A stretch of DNA of 64,000 nucleotides from Fodinibacter sp963707895 (GCA_963707895.1 CAVPRS010000006.1:1-64000), one strand, 5' to 3'. Counted from the first letter of the stretch, positions 35,244 through 44,668 are shown. The notes: generated by a model not told the origin, from the sequence alone. Translations and numbers: made by a program.

Positions 35244-36142
35244 CCGGCCCGGTCCCCCTCCCCGCGGCCTGGGTGGAACAGGTGGCCGCCTACCCCGCCG
35301 ACGGCGGGCCGACCGGGGCCGAGTGGCTGACGTCGGTGCCACGGCTGCTCTCGGAAGGGCTGGAACGCTGGGGGCTGACGATCGACGGCGAGCCGCGCAC
35401 GGGCTACACCGCGATCGTGGTGCCGGTGCGGCGCGGGGTGCAGCGGCTGGCCCTGAAGGTGACCTGGCCGCACCCGGAGGGCCGGCACGAGGCCCTGGCC
35501 CTGCGGACCTGGGCCGGGGAGGCGGCGGTGCGCCTCGTCGCCGCCCTGCCCTCCGACGGGCTCCTGCTCCTCGAGCGGCTCGACGCCGACCAGGACCTCT
35601 CGGCGGTCTGGGTCGACGAGGCGTGCGAGGTCATCGGCGAGCTCCTCGGCCGGCTCCACGTCGCGGCGCCTCCACAGGTGGAACGGCTCGGCCCGTACCT
35701 GCAGCCGCACCTCGAGCGGATGTCGCGCCGACCCGCAGTGCCGCGACGGATCAGCCAGCGCACCGCCGGGCTCGCCCGAGAGCTGTTCTCCGACGACGTG
35801 CCGGCCCGCCTGCTGCACACCGACCTGCACTTCGAGAACGTGCTGCGCCGTCGCGACGGCGCGTGGGTCGCGATCGACCCCAAGCCGGTGGCCGGACACC
35901 CCGGCTTCGACGTCTTCCCGGTGCTGCACAACCGGGTCGACGAGCTCGGCACGGGCGCGGCGTTCCGCTGGTCGGTGCGCCACCGGGTCGAGCTCGTGGC
36001 CGAGGCCGCCGGAATCGACGTCGACGAGGCCCGCGTGTGGTCGCTGCTCCGCGCCGGGGTCGAGGTGAGCTGGACGAGCGAGATGGGCGAGACCGAGGGC
36101 CTCTCGACCGCCATCGCCCTCACCAAGGCCCTCGACGACTGA
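35240..36142 (+). CDS. Aminoglycoside phosphotransferase-like kinase
   Basis: The 300-residue protein has the APH(6)/hydroxyurea phosphotransferase form. An N-lobe is followed by the catalytic loop LLHTDLHFENVL and the metal-binding AIDPKPVAGHPGFD, both intact. Members phosphorylate streptomycin or small hydroxyl substrates, but many chromosomal copies are not resistance genes. No resistance or transfer gene is nearby, so a metabolic role is as likely. The GTG start overlaps the lipoprotein stop. Confidence 0.82.
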   Translation: MTGPVPLPAAWVEQVAAYPADGGPTGAEWLTSVPRLLSEGLERWGLTIDGEPRTGYTAIVVPVRRGVQRLALKVTWPHPEGRHEALALRTWAGEAAVRLVAALPSDGLLLLERLDADQDLSAVWVDEACEVIGELLGRLHVAAPPQVERLGPYLQPHLERMSRRPAVPRRISQRTAGLARELFSDDVPARLLHTDLHFENVLRRRDGAWVAIDPKPVAGHPGFDVFPVLHNRVDELGTGAAFRWSVRHRVELVAEAAGIDVDEARVWSLLRAGVEVSWTSEMGETEGLSTAIALTKALDD

Positions 36143-36186
36143 GGCTGACCGGCCGGGGGCGGCGTGGCGCGGCATACGGTGGTCGG

Positions 36187-38202
36187 ATGGCGAACCGGCT
36201 CGCAGGCTCCTCGAGCCCCTACCTCCTCCAGCACGCCGACAACCCGGTGGACTGGTGGGAGTGGGGCGACGACGCCTTCGAGGAGGCCCGAGCCCGTGAC
36301 GTGCCGATCCTGCTGTCGGTCGGCTACGCGGCCTGCCACTGGTGCCACGTGATGGCCCACGAGAGCTTCGAGGACGACGAGGTCGCGGCCGCCGTGAACG
36401 CGTCCTTCGTCGCCGTCAAGGTCGACCGCGAGGAGCGCCCCGACGTCGACGCCGTCTACATGTCCGCGACGACCGCACTCACGGGGTCCGGCGGCTGGCC
36501 GATGACCTGCCTGCTCACCCCTGACGGCGACCCCTTCTTCGCGGGTACCTACCTGCCCAAGCCGCAGCTGCTCGCCCTGCTGTCCCAGGCCGGGGAGGTG
36601 TGGGCCACCCAGCGGGACCGGGTGCTGGAGTCGGGCTCGACGGTGGCACTGCGACTGCGCGAGCACACCGGCCCGCCCGCGCCCATCCCCCTCGGGGCCG
36701 ACGCGTGCGACACCGCGGTGCGCCGGCTGCGCGCCGGTTACGACGACGCCCACGGCGGTTTCGGCGGCGCCCCGAAGTTCCCGCCGTCGATGGTCCTGGA
36801 GTTCCTGCTGCGCCACCACGCGCGCACCGGTTCGACCGACGCCCTCTCGATGGCCCGCGGCACCTGCGAGGCGATGGCTCGCGGTGGTCTGTACGACCAG
36901 CTCGGGGGCGGCTTCGCGCGGTACGCCGTCGACGCCCGGTGGGTGGTGCCTCACTTCGAGAAGATGCTCTACGACAACGCCCTGCTGCTGCGGGTCTACG
37001 CCCACCTCTGGCGCAGCACGGGGGACCCGCTGGCCCGCCGGGTGGCCGAGGAGACCGCCGACTTCCTGCTGAGCGACCTGCGCACGCAGGAGGGTGGTTT
37101 CGCCTCCGCCCTCGATGCCGACACGGTGGTCGACGGCCACTCGCACGAGGGCCTGACCTACGCCTGGTCGCCCGGGCAGCTCGCCGACGTGCTCGGCGAG
37201 GAGGACGGCGCACGCGCCGCCGCGCTGCTCGGCGTCACGGCGACCGGCACCTTCGAGGGCGGCGCCTCGACCCTGCAGCTGCCGTCCGACCCCGACGACC
37301 CGGCCTGGTGGTCGGCCACCCGCCTCCGGCTGCTGGCGGCCCGCGCCCAGCGGCCGCAGCCGAGCCGGGACGACAAGGTGGTGACCGCGTGGAACGGGTT
37401 GGCGGTCGCCGCCCTGGCGGAGACCGGCGCGCTCCTCGACCGCCCCGACCTGGTCTCCGCCGCAGAGGTCGCTGCCGGCTTCGTGCTCGACACCCACCTC
37501 GTCGACGGGCTGCTCCGACGCACCTCGCGTGGCGGGGTGGTCGGCTCGGCGCCCGCTGTGCTCGACGACCACGCCGACCTCGCCGAGGGGCTGCTGGCGC
37601 TGCACCAGGCGACGGGCACCACTCGCTGGGCCGAGGCCGCGGCCGCCCTGCTCGACCGGGCGCTCGAGCGTTTCACCGACGAGCTCGGGACCCTGCACGA
37701 CACGGCCAACGACGCACCGCGGCTCTTCGTGCGCCCGGCTGCGCGCACCGACGGTGCCGAGCCCTGCGGTGCGTCCGCGCTGGGTGGCGCCCTGCTCACG
37801 CACGCGGCGCTCACCGGCTCGGCGCGGCATCGGGAGGCGGCGGCCCGGGCCGTCGACGCGTGCGGACCGGTGGCCGCGCAGGACCCGCGGTTCGCCGGCT
37901 GGGCCCTGGCGGTGGCCGAGGCGGCCCTCGCCGGACCGCTCCAGGTGGCCGTCGTGGGAGAGGGGCCGGATGCCGTGGCCCTCGCCGCCGCGGCCCGCGC
38001 CGGCACCTCGCCGGGCCTGGTCGTCGTGGCCGGGGCGCCGGATGCGCCCGGGGTGCCGCTGCTCGCCGACCGCCCGCTCGTCGCGGGACTGGCGGCCGCC
38101 TACGTCTGCCGGGGCTTCGTCTGCGAGCAGCCGACGAGTGACCCCGAGGCGCTGCGTGCCGCAGTGGGGGCTCCTGGCCCCGACGCCGGCGCGACGCACT
38201 GA
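36187..38202 (+). CDS. Thioredoxin-domain protein of the YyaL/SSP411 family
   Basis: This 671-residue protein starts with the family sequence NRLAGSSSPYLLQHADNPVDW. A thioredoxin-like domain carries GYAACHWCHVMAHESFED, with a CxxC near residues 50-53. An alpha/alpha-barrel related to glycosidases and epimerases follows, with YDNALLLRVYAH, ALDADTVVDGHSHEGLTYAW and DDKVVTAWNGLAVAAL. The family is widespread from bacteria to man (SPATA20), with no proven activity. It lies 44 bp after the kinase gene on the same strand and is probably co-transcribed. Confidence 0.9.
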   Translation: MANRLAGSSSPYLLQHADNPVDWWEWGDDAFEEARARDVPILLSVGYAACHWCHVMAHESFEDDEVAAAVNASFVAVKVDREERPDVDAVYMSATTALTGSGGWPMTCLLTPDGDPFFAGTYLPKPQLLALLSQAGEVWATQRDRVLESGSTVALRLREHTGPPAPIPLGADACDTAVRRLRAGYDDAHGGFGGAPKFPPSMVLEFLLRHHARTGSTDALSMARGTCEAMARGGLYDQLGGGFARYAVDARWVVPHFEKMLYDNALLLRVYAHLWRSTGDPLARRVAEETADFLLSDLRTQEGGFASALDADTVVDGHSHEGLTYAWSPGQLADVLGEEDGARAAALLGVTATGTFEGGASTLQLPSDPDDPAWWSATRLRLLAARAQRPQPSRDDKVVTAWNGLAVAALAETGALLDRPDLVSAAEVAAGFVLDTHLVDGLLRRTSRGGVVGSAPAVLDDHADLAEGLLALHQATGTTRWAEAAAALLDRALERFTDELGTLHDTANDAPRLFVRPAARTDGAEPCGASALGGALLTHAALTGSARHREAAARAVDACGPVAAQDPRFAGWALAVAEAALAGPLQVAVVGEGPDAVALAAAARAGTSPGLVVVAGAPDAPGVPLLADRPLVAGLAAAYVCRGFVCEQPTSDPEALRAAVGAPGPDAGATH

Positions 38203-38785
38203 CGGGGGCCACGAGACCAACCGGCATGGCCCGCCCCGCCCTGGGATGCCGGGAAGCACAGAGGATGGTGACCCCGGGAGCCGTGGCTTCGTCCGTGGCC
38301 ACCGCCTCCCGGCATCCGCTCAGCCCCGGCGGCCGAAGGCCGCGGCAGAGGCTGATGGGCGCGTGCTACTTGAGCACACGACGGGAGTGGGACTCCGGCC
38401 AGAGCTGTCGGGTCCCGCTGCGGTGATGATCGAGTGGTGTCCTGGCCTCGTGGGCCGGGTGCTGGTGCGGCGGTCGGATGGGTGGTCGACGTCGCCGCAC
38501 CGGGTCAACGGTGGTGGGCGGTCACGGTCCGTCGGACTGGCCGTGCAGGCCTGTGGCGCGCCCCGTCGGATTCTCTTGTGCGGGTGCGGCGCGTGGCTTC
38601 GCAGCCGTGGTCCCGCTGCATGCAGACATGGGACAACCTGGGTTCTCGACGTCGAGCTCCCCTGCTGAAGCCCGGCTGAGTAGGTGCAGCGTAGCAGCGA
38701 CGGGCCCCGCCGTCGGGAGACGTCAGGTCTCGTTTTCGGGGCTCGTCGGAACGGGTGCGGCGGGGCTTCTTCACCCGTGCTGCGG
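38203..38785. other. Intergenic region without recognised gene
   Basis: This 583-bp gap lies between the convergent YyaL-type and ApbE genes. I see no reading frame with protein-family character. It holds an inverted pair GGATGCCGGGA/TCCCGGCATCC (near 38245 and 38307), a 12-bp palindrome CTCGACGTCGAG (38645-38656) and a small hairpin CGACGG/CCGTCG (38698-38715) that could terminate either flank. It may contain the remains of lost genes. Confidence 0.5.
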
Positions 38786-39565
38786 TCAGAGGACGAGGAG
38801 GCTGTAGGCGGGGTCGCGCTCGGCCATCAGTCGCTCCGCACGGACGGGGTCGACCCAGGCGGCAGTCGCCCAGACGTCGGCCCAGAGCAGCTCCGGGCCC
38901 ACCACCGTGGCCGACCCGGACCGGGTGATGCCCCATCCGGTGCGCGGGTCCACCACGTGCGCCCCGCGGGCCGCCCCACCGGAGGTCGCGACGGCGCCTC
39001 TGCGCACCGTGACGACAGTGGCCACGGCGCCCGGACGGTGCGGGTCCTCGATGCCGACCGCCACGACGGCGCCGTCGACGACGGTCCTCGCCCGGCACCG
39101 ACGACGACGTCGCCGCCCGCGCCGATGCTGTAGGCGACCTCGGGCACGACGTCGAGGTGCGCCGCGGCACCGGCCACGGCCCAGCCCTTGACCAGCCCGG
39201 TCGGGTCGAAGGCGAGCCGGCCGGCGTCGCGCCGCCGCCACGCGCGGAACAGCCCGCCGGTGCGCTCCTCGGCCTCGAGGCAGAGCTCGGTGACGTCGGC
39301 GACCCACGGGTGGGCCTCGCTCGAGCTCGTGGTGCTGCAGGCGCAGCAGGTCGCTGTCGGCGCGCCAGGTGCTGAGCACGGCGTCGACCTTGCGCAGGTG
39401 GGCGAAGACCCGGGCCACGCCCGCCTCGAGGTCTGGCCGGGTCGGCTCGACGGCGCGCACGTGGACGCTGACCGGCATCCCCATCACCTGCTCGACCCAG
39501 GCCCGACGGGCCAGTCGCGGCGGCGGCGGGGCCGCCGGCGTCACCGGGATCTCCGCCGTGATCAC
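38786..39565 (-). pseudogene. ApbE-type FAD:protein FMN transferase, two compensating frame breaks
   Basis: ApbE attaches FMN covalently to Thr in target proteins. The N-terminus (TAEIPVTP, then GMPVSVHVRAVEP and AVLSTWRADSDL) and C-terminus (GGAARGAHVVDPRTGWG) are in one frame. The middle, with LAFDPTGLVKGWAVAGAAAHL and SIGAGGDVVVGA, is in another. Shifts lie near 39315 and 39090, and bridging both gives a normal ApbE of about 260 residues. It overlaps the FMN-binding gene, its likely substrate. Errors in the sequence are the simplest cause; decay is the alternative. Confidence 0.75.
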
Positions 39566-40091
39566 AGGTTGGCCTGGTCGATCGCGGACTGCAGCGAGTC
39601 GATGTAGCCCTGCGAGGTGTAGGTGGCGCCCGGAGACCATGTCGATGTTCGCGCTCTGCGGTCGACGGCCTCCGGTTCAGGATCGGCACCGCGTAGGAGT
39701 TGATCTCCTGGTCCTTGTGGTCGTTCCACGGCACCTGGGCACCTGGAGTCGGTGATCTTGCCGTTCGCGACGGTGATCTCGACCTGCACGTCGCCGAAGC
39801 GCGTCGAGACGGCGTCGCCGAGTACGTCTTGGCGCCGAGGACGAGGCGGAGCCGCTGTCCGCTCGACGAGCCGCTGCCGCTCGACGAGCCGCTGCCGGAG
39901 GAGGTGCCGCTGCCGCTGTCGCTCGACCCCGAGTCGGTCTGCGGGGCGGCCCCGGACGTCGAGCCCGTGCCGGTGTCGGTGCCCGACGCGACGATGCTCG
40001 TGGCCGCGCTCGAGCTCGTCGAGGTGTGGTAGCTGAAGAGCAGCACGAGGGCCGAGACGGTGCTGAGCAGCCAGGTGGTGATGCGTCGCAT
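39562..40091 (-). pseudogene. FMN-binding domain protein, several frame breaks
   Basis: The ATG at 40091 opens a signal or anchor helix (RRITTWLLSTVSALVLLF), then a Ser/Gly-rich linker and an FMN-binding domain. Pieces of that domain fall in different frames: LGDAVSTRFGDVQVEITVAN, QVPWNDHKDQEINSYAVPIL and SGATYTSQGYIDSLQSAI. At least three or four single-base changes (near 39835, 39750, 39680 and 39635) are needed to join them. The SGAT motif is the usual ApbE flavinylation site. It is placed between a ferric-reductase-like gene and apbE, as in known flavin electron-transfer cassettes. Confidence 0.72.
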
Positions 40092-40124
40092 GGGGGTTCC
40101 TTGTGGCGTACGTCGGGTCGGAGA

Positions 40125-41600
40125 TCAGTAGGCGAAGCGCTCGAGGTGCACCGCGTCGGGCCGTGCCCCGGCGTCGATCGCGGCGGTGCAGGCGGCGGTC
40201 ATCCATCCGTCCGACCCGCAGACGTAGACGTCGTGGTCGGTGATGTCGGGCACGAGCTCGCGCAGCGCCTGCGCGTCGGCGAGGTGGCGTGCCTGGGCCG
40301 GCAGCCAGCTGTCGCGGTCGGGGACCCGCGGGCCCTCGACGAGAAGGTAGCGGGCGCCGCGGGCGCGGGCGAGCGCGCCGATCTCGTCGGTGAGCACGGC
40401 ATCCCGCCGCGAACGCACCCGGTGCACGACGGTGACGTCGCCGGGCGCCTGGTCGAGCTCCTCGAGCAGCGCGCGCATCGGCGTGATGCCGATGCCCGAC
40501 CCCATCAGCAGCACCTTGCGGTGCGCCCGGACCCCGGAGTGCAGCCGGCCGTAGGGGCCCTCGACCATCACCCGGGTGCCCGGTGCCAGCGAGGCCAGGC
40601 GCGCCGACCCGTCGCCGACGTGGGCCGCGGTGAACCGCAGGGTGCGCCCGTCGGGGGCCGCGGAGATCGAGTAGGGGTTGCCGCGGCTCCAGCCGGGGCC
40701 GTCGAGGAAGCGCCACTGGAAGAACTGGCCGGCGCGCACCGGCATCCGGCGCACTCCCCTGCCGCCGACGGTCACCGTCGTCACGCCGGGGCCCTCGGCC
40801 CGCACGTCGAGCACGCGCAGCGGCGCGCTGAACGAGCGCCACGCGGGCAGCCCGACCCGGAAGACGAGCACGGCACCGGCGCACACGGCGTACAGGCCCC
40901 ACCAGAACACGGTCGCGGTCGTCGACGACAGGAAGTCGGTGCCGGTCCACAGCTGGTGCGGCAGGGCCAGGCCCGCGCCGAGGTAGGCGTAGAGGTGGAT
41001 GAGGTGCCACGACTCGTAGCGCAGCCTGCGGCGGGCCTTCTTCACCGAGGTCACGACGACCATGACCAGGGCGGCGGTGCCGGCGACGGCGAGCAGCATG
41101 CCGGGGTAGTTGACGACGAAGTCGACGATGGTGCCCCACAGCCCCAGGCTCGACCCCGCCGCGTAGCCGAGCGTGATCAGCACGATGTGCGCCAGCATCA
41201 GGTTGAACGACGTGAAGCCGACGAGGCGGTGGGTGCGGGCGAGCTCGTCCTGGCCCCAGGCCTGCTCGACCCACGGCACGCGCGCCATGAGGAAGACCTG
41301 GATGAGCAGCAGCGCGGACGCGACCAGGCCGGTGAGCCGGCCCGTCGACATGAGCGCGTCCGTGACCGACGTGAGCTGCTGGACGCCGCCGCCCTTGACC
41401 CACAGGGCGGTCACCACGAGCAGCACCAGCCAGCCCGCCGCGACGCTGGCGTCGCGCCACCACCGCGGCACCTGGCCGCGACGTCGGACCGGCTGCGGCG
41501 CGGCGGCCTCGGTGACGGTCACGGCCGGCGCGAGGCGCACCGGGCCGCCCGTCGCGAAGGATCGAAGGCCCCCGGCCGAGGTCTCACTGCTCGTCGTCAT
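40125..41600 (-). CDS. Ferric-reductase-like membrane protein with ferredoxin-reductase domain
   Basis: This 491-residue protein combines about six membrane helices (residues 50-260) with a C-terminal FAD/NAD(P)H domain. The membrane part has haem-ligand-type histidines in ARTHRLVGFTSF, LMLAHIVLI and ESWHLIHLYAYLGAGLALPH. The flavin motif is RGNPYSISAAP, and the nucleotide part has LMGSGIGITPMRALLEEL and YVCGSDGWM. It should pass electrons from NAD(P)H through FAD and haem across the membrane, probably to the flavinylated FMN-binding protein encoded next. Confidence 0.88.
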   Translation of the reverse strand: MTTSSETSAGGLRSFATGGPVRLAPAVTVTEAAAPQPVRRRGQVPRWWRDASVAAGWLVLLVVTALWVKGGGVQQLTSVTDALMSTGRLTGLVASALLLIQVFLMARVPWVEQAWGQDELARTHRLVGFTSFNLMLAHIVLITLGYAAGSSLGLWGTIVDFVVNYPGMLLAVAGTAALVMVVVTSVKKARRRLRYESWHLIHLYAYLGAGLALPHQLWTGTDFLSSTTATVFWWGLYAVCAGAVLVFRVGLPAWRSFSAPLRVLDVRAEGPGVTTVTVGGRGVRRMPVRAGQFFQWRFLDGPGWSRGNPYSISAAPDGRTLRFTAAHVGDGSARLASLAPGTRVMVEGPYGRLHSGVRAHRKVLLMGSGIGITPMRALLEELDQAPGDVTVVHRVRSRRDAVLTDEIGALARARGARYLLVEGPRVPDRDSWLPAQARHLADAQALRELVPDITDHDVYVCGSDGWMTAACTAAIDAGARPDAVHLERFAY

Positions 41601-41668
41601 GGGGTAGACGCTCGGGCAGGTTCCTGTGTGCGACCTGTGGCCGGTATCGGTGTGGGCCGTGAGCGTTG

Positions 41669-41682
41669 TGGAAACGTTTGCG
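41669..41682. promoter_or_regulatory. LacI-family operator-like palindrome before the amylosucrase-like gene
   Basis: TGGAAACGTTTGCG matches the LacI-family pattern TGnnAnCGnTnnCA at every fixed position but the last. It ends 13 bp before the ATG at 41696, a place where a sugar-responsive repressor could block transcription. No LacI-type gene is in the window. Confidence 0.55.
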
Positions 41683-41695
41683 CAGATCGGCAAGA

Positions 41696-43696
41696 ATGCC
41701 GCCCGTGAGAGCCCCGGCGCCGCCGCCCTCGTTCCCCGTGCCGGAGGGCCTCGGCAGCGAGCGCGAGGTCATGCTCCGTGCCCGGGTCGAGCGCTGGTGG
41801 CCGGACCTGCTCGGCGGCCTCACCGCCGTGTACGGAGCCGAGCGGGCGCCGGTACTCGGTGCCGACCTCGTCGAGCTCGCGGCCGCGGCGTTCAGCGTGC
41901 GCTCGGACCGGCTGCACCTGCGCGACCTGCAGCGGATGCTGCGTCCCGACTGGCTCCAGGACCCGGGTGTCGTCGGGTACGCGGCCTACACCGAGCGGTT
42001 CGCCGGCGACCTGCGCGGCGTGGCCGACCACCTGCCCTACCTCGACGAGCTGGGCGTGCGCTACCTGCACCTGATGCCGCTGCTCCGGCCGCGCGACGGG
42101 GACAACGACGGCGGGTACGCCGTGGCGGACTACCGCTCGGTGCGTCCCGACCTCGGCACCATGGACGACCTCGAGGAGCTGGCCGGGCGGCTGCACGAGA
42201 GCGACATCAGCCTCGTGCTCGACCTCGTGCTCAACCACGTGGCGCGCGAGCACGACTGGGCGCGACGGGCCCGGGCGGGCGAGGCGCCGTACCGCGACTA
42301 CTTCCACGTCTTCCCCGACCGGGTCGGCCCCGACTCGTACGAGCGCACCCTGCCCGAGGTGTTCCCCGACTTCGCCCCCGGCAACTTCACCTGGGACGAC
42401 GACCTGCAGGGCTGGGTCTGGACGACGTTCAACGAGTTCCAGTGGGACGTCAACTGGGCCAACCCGGCGGTGCTGCGCGAGTACGCCGCGATCATCCTCG
42501 AGCTGGCCAACCGCGGGGTCGACGTGCTGCGGCTCGACGCCATCGCCTTCATGTGGAAGCGGCTCGGCACCGACTGCCAGGGCGAGCCCGAGGTGCACGC
42601 CATCACCCAGGCGCTCCGGGCGCTCACCCGGATCGCCTGCCCGAGCGTGGCGTTCCTCGCCGAGGCGATCGTGGCACCCAGCAAGCTCGTGGCCTACCTC
42701 GGGGCCGGCCCGTACACCGGCAAGGTGAGCGACCTCGCCTACCACAACGGGCTCATGGTCCAGATCTGGTCGATGCTCGCGGCGCGTGACGTGCGGCTCG
42801 CCGCGCGGGCCCTGTCCACGCTGCCGCCCAAGCCGCCGACCGCTACCTGGCTCACGTACCTGCGCTGCCACGACGACATCGGCTGGGCGATCATGGACGA
42901 GGATGCCGCGGCCGTCGGTGCGAGCGGGCACGGGCACCGCCGCTTCCTGGCCCACTGGTACGCCGGGGACTTCGCCGGCTCGCCCGCCCGCGGCCTGGTC
43001 TTCCAGTACAACCCCGACACCGACGACCGACGCACGAGTGGCAGCGCGGCATCCCTGATCGGCCTGGAGTCGGCCCGGTCACCGGAGGAGGTCGACCGGG
43101 CGGCGGCGGCCCTGCGACTCGCCCACGCCCTCGTACTCGGGTGGGGCGGCATCCCGGTGATCTGGAGCGGTGACGAGCTCGGCCAGCCCAACGACCCGGA
43201 CTGGGCCTCGGAGCCCGGGCACGAGGACGACAACCGGTGGGCCCACCGGCAGCGCCTGGACTGGGCGCGCGCCGAGCAGCGGCACGACAGGAGCACGGTG
43301 GCCGGACGGGTGTTCGGCGACCTCGTTGCGCTGGTGGCCGCGCGCGGGCGGCTGGTGCACCTGCACGGGTCGGTGGAGAGCACGGTGGGCCCGGTCGACG
43401 ACCCGGGAGTGCTGGTGACGGTGCGCGAGCACCCCGTGGGGCGCTTCGTCGGCGTGCACAACGTCACCCCGGAGCACCGGCCCTGGCCCGGCTGGCGGGC
43501 GGGCGAGCTCGGCGTCGCGCAGGCGCGGGACGAGATCACCGGCGAGGCCCTGCCATGGGGCGACGACGGCAACGTCTGGCTGCCGCCCTACGCCGTGCTC
43601 TGGCTCACCACCGACCGCCGCCACCATCCCGCGAACGTGGGTGAAGAACGTCGTCCTGACGGCGATCTTCACCCACGTTCGCGGGCCTGTGGATGA
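41696..43696 (+). CDS. Amylosucrase-like alpha-amylase family enzyme (GH13)
   Basis: The 666-residue protein resembles amylosucrase and related sucrose-acting GH13 enzymes, which build or rearrange glucans. It has an N-terminal helical domain, then a barrel with LVLDLVLNHVAREHDWA. The nucleophile is in VLRLDAIAF (about residue 280), the acid/base in FLAEAIVAP (about 321), and RCHDDIGWAI lies near 391. The GGIPVIWSGDELGQPNDPDW segment is typical. The ATG at 41696 is preferred over a TTG that overlaps the operator. The last 20 or so residues are encoded by the palindrome at 43628 and are probably non-native. Confidence 0.87.
   Translation: MPPVRAPAPPPSFPVPEGLGSEREVMLRARVERWWPDLLGGLTAVYGAERAPVLGADLVELAAAAFSVRSDRLHLRDLQRMLRPDWLQDPGVVGYAAYTERFAGDLRGVADHLPYLDELGVRYLHLMPLLRPRDGDNDGGYAVADYRSVRPDLGTMDDLEELAGRLHESDISLVLDLVLNHVAREHDWARRARAGEAPYRDYFHVFPDRVGPDSYERTLPEVFPDFAPGNFTWDDDLQGWVWTTFNEFQWDVNWANPAVLREYAAIILELANRGVDVLRLDAIAFMWKRLGTDCQGEPEVHAITQALRALTRIACPSVAFLAEAIVAPSKLVAYLGAGPYTGKVSDLAYHNGLMVQIWSMLAARDVRLAARALSTLPPKPPTATWLTYLRCHDDIGWAIMDEDAAAVGASGHGHRRFLAHWYAGDFAGSPARGLVFQYNPDTDDRRTSGSAASLIGLESARSPEEVDRAAAALRLAHALVLGWGGIPVIWSGDELGQPNDPDWASEPGHEDDNRWAHRQRLDWARAEQRHDRSTVAGRVFGDLVALVAARGRLVHLHGSVESTVGPVDDPGVLVTVREHPVGRFVGVHNVTPEHRPWPGWRAGELGVAQARDEITGEALPWGDDGNVWLPPYAVLWLTTDRRHHPANVGEERRPDGDLHPRSRACG
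43628..43685. repeat. 58-bp palindrome, copy 1
   Basis: Perfect 20-base arms (43628-43647 and 43666-43685; CCCGCGAACGTGGGTGAAGA and complement) enclose an 18-base centre that is itself partly self-complementary (GTC-CT-GAC). It overlaps the 3' end of the amylosucrase-like gene. A near copy lies about 1 kb further on. Confidence 0.9.
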
Positions 43697-43735
43697 CGCA
43701 GGCGCCGATCTTCCGCTTCCAGCGATCCTCGGGGG

Positions 43736-44668
43736 ATGCATGAGGAGCCGAGACCCACACGACGGGAGCGTCGCGGCGCCGCCGTCGCGCAGGCTGCCGA
43801 GTTCGACGGGGTACTGACGCTGCGGCGGCTCGGGAGGCTCGGGTACGACCACGCGGCCGTCAGTCGTGAGGTCGTCAACGAGCGGTGGACCCGCATCGGG
43901 ACGCACACCGTCGCCCTGCACACCGGTGACGTGTGCCCGGCTGCCCTTCGCTGGCGCGCCGTGTGGGAGGTCGCCGAGGGCGTCGCCCTCGTTGACGGAG
44001 TCTCCGCGCTCCAGGCCGCAGGGCTCACGGGGTACACCGATGACGTGGTCCACGTGTCCGTGCCGCGTGGTGCGCAGTGCCCGCGGGTCGCCGGCGTCCG
44101 CATCCACCGGGTCAGCCGCCGACCCGGCGAGGGCGCCGTCGGTGGTCTGCCGCGCACGCGGGTCGAGGTCGCCGCACTGCGGGGTGCGGCCTGGGCGACG
44201 AGCGACCGTCAGGCAGCGCTCGTCCTGTGCATGGCGGTGCAGCAGCGCCTGACGACCGGTGCACGGCTGCTGTCGGCGCTCCCGGTCGTGCGAAACCGGG
44301 GGCGGCGACCGTTCGTGCGGCGGGTGCTGCGCGACATCGCCGACGGCGCCCAGTCCCTCGGTGAGCTGGACTTCGCCGCGATGTGCCGCAGGCACGGCGT
44401 GCCCCCACCCGACCGCCAGGTGCTCCGCCGCACGGCCCGCGGCCGCGTCTACCTCGATGCCCGGTGGGACCGAAGCCGGCTCGTCGTCGAGGTCGACGGC
44501 GCCGGCCACCGGGTCGGGCTGGCCGTCACCGACGACAACCTCCGCCAGAACGAGGTCTCGCTCGGCCGCGACCTCGTCCTGCGCATCGACCTCGTCGGTC
44601 TCCGAGTGCACGAGCCGGAGTTCATGCGGCAGGTGTGTCGAGGCCTCATCGACGGCGAACGTGGGTGA
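43736..44668 (+). CDS. AbiEi-type/DUF559 protein, predicted Vsr-like nuclease
   Basis: The 310-residue protein has an N-terminal winged-helix-like part (RLGRLGYDHAAVSREV, then RWTRIGTHTVAL) like type IV AbiEi antitoxins. Its C-terminal domain resembles DUF559/Vsr PD-(D/E)XK nucleases: LDARWDRSRLVVEVDGAGH, DDNLRQNEVSLGRDLVLRID. The acidic and Gln/Arg residues of that fold are present. Such proteins are common and variable in actinobacterial genomes; defence or toxin-antitoxin roles are proposed but unproven for this architecture. No AbiEii-type toxin follows. It is bracketed by two related palindromes, and its stop codon lies inside the second. Confidence 0.75.
   Translation: MHEEPRPTRRERRGAAVAQAAEFDGVLTLRRLGRLGYDHAAVSREVVNERWTRIGTHTVALHTGDVCPAALRWRAVWEVAEGVALVDGVSALQAAGLTGYTDDVVHVSVPRGAQCPRVAGVRIHRVSRRPGEGAVGGLPRTRVEVAALRGAAWATSDRQAALVLCMAVQQRLTTGARLLSALPVVRNRGRRPFVRRVLRDIADGAQSLGELDFAAMCRRHGVPPPDRQVLRRTARGRVYLDARWDRSRLVVEVDGAGHRVGLAVTDDNLRQNEVSLGRDLVLRIDLVGLRVHEPEFMRQVCRGLIDGERG

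Noticed and set aside
35240..36142. Kinase as an acquired antibiotic-resistance gene
   Set aside because: Base composition matches its neighbours, no mobile element is near, and chromosomal APH-like kinases are common in actinobacteria.
38434..38679. An 81-residue frame in the gap after the YyaL-type gene
   Set aside because: Trp/Arg/Gly-rich, no recognisable domain, no start context; treated as non-coding.
39562..40091. Frame breaks in the FMN-binding gene as programmed or phase-variable switching
   Set aside because: Breaks are scattered, not in one long simple repeat, and similar single-base breaks occur in essential genes of the window.
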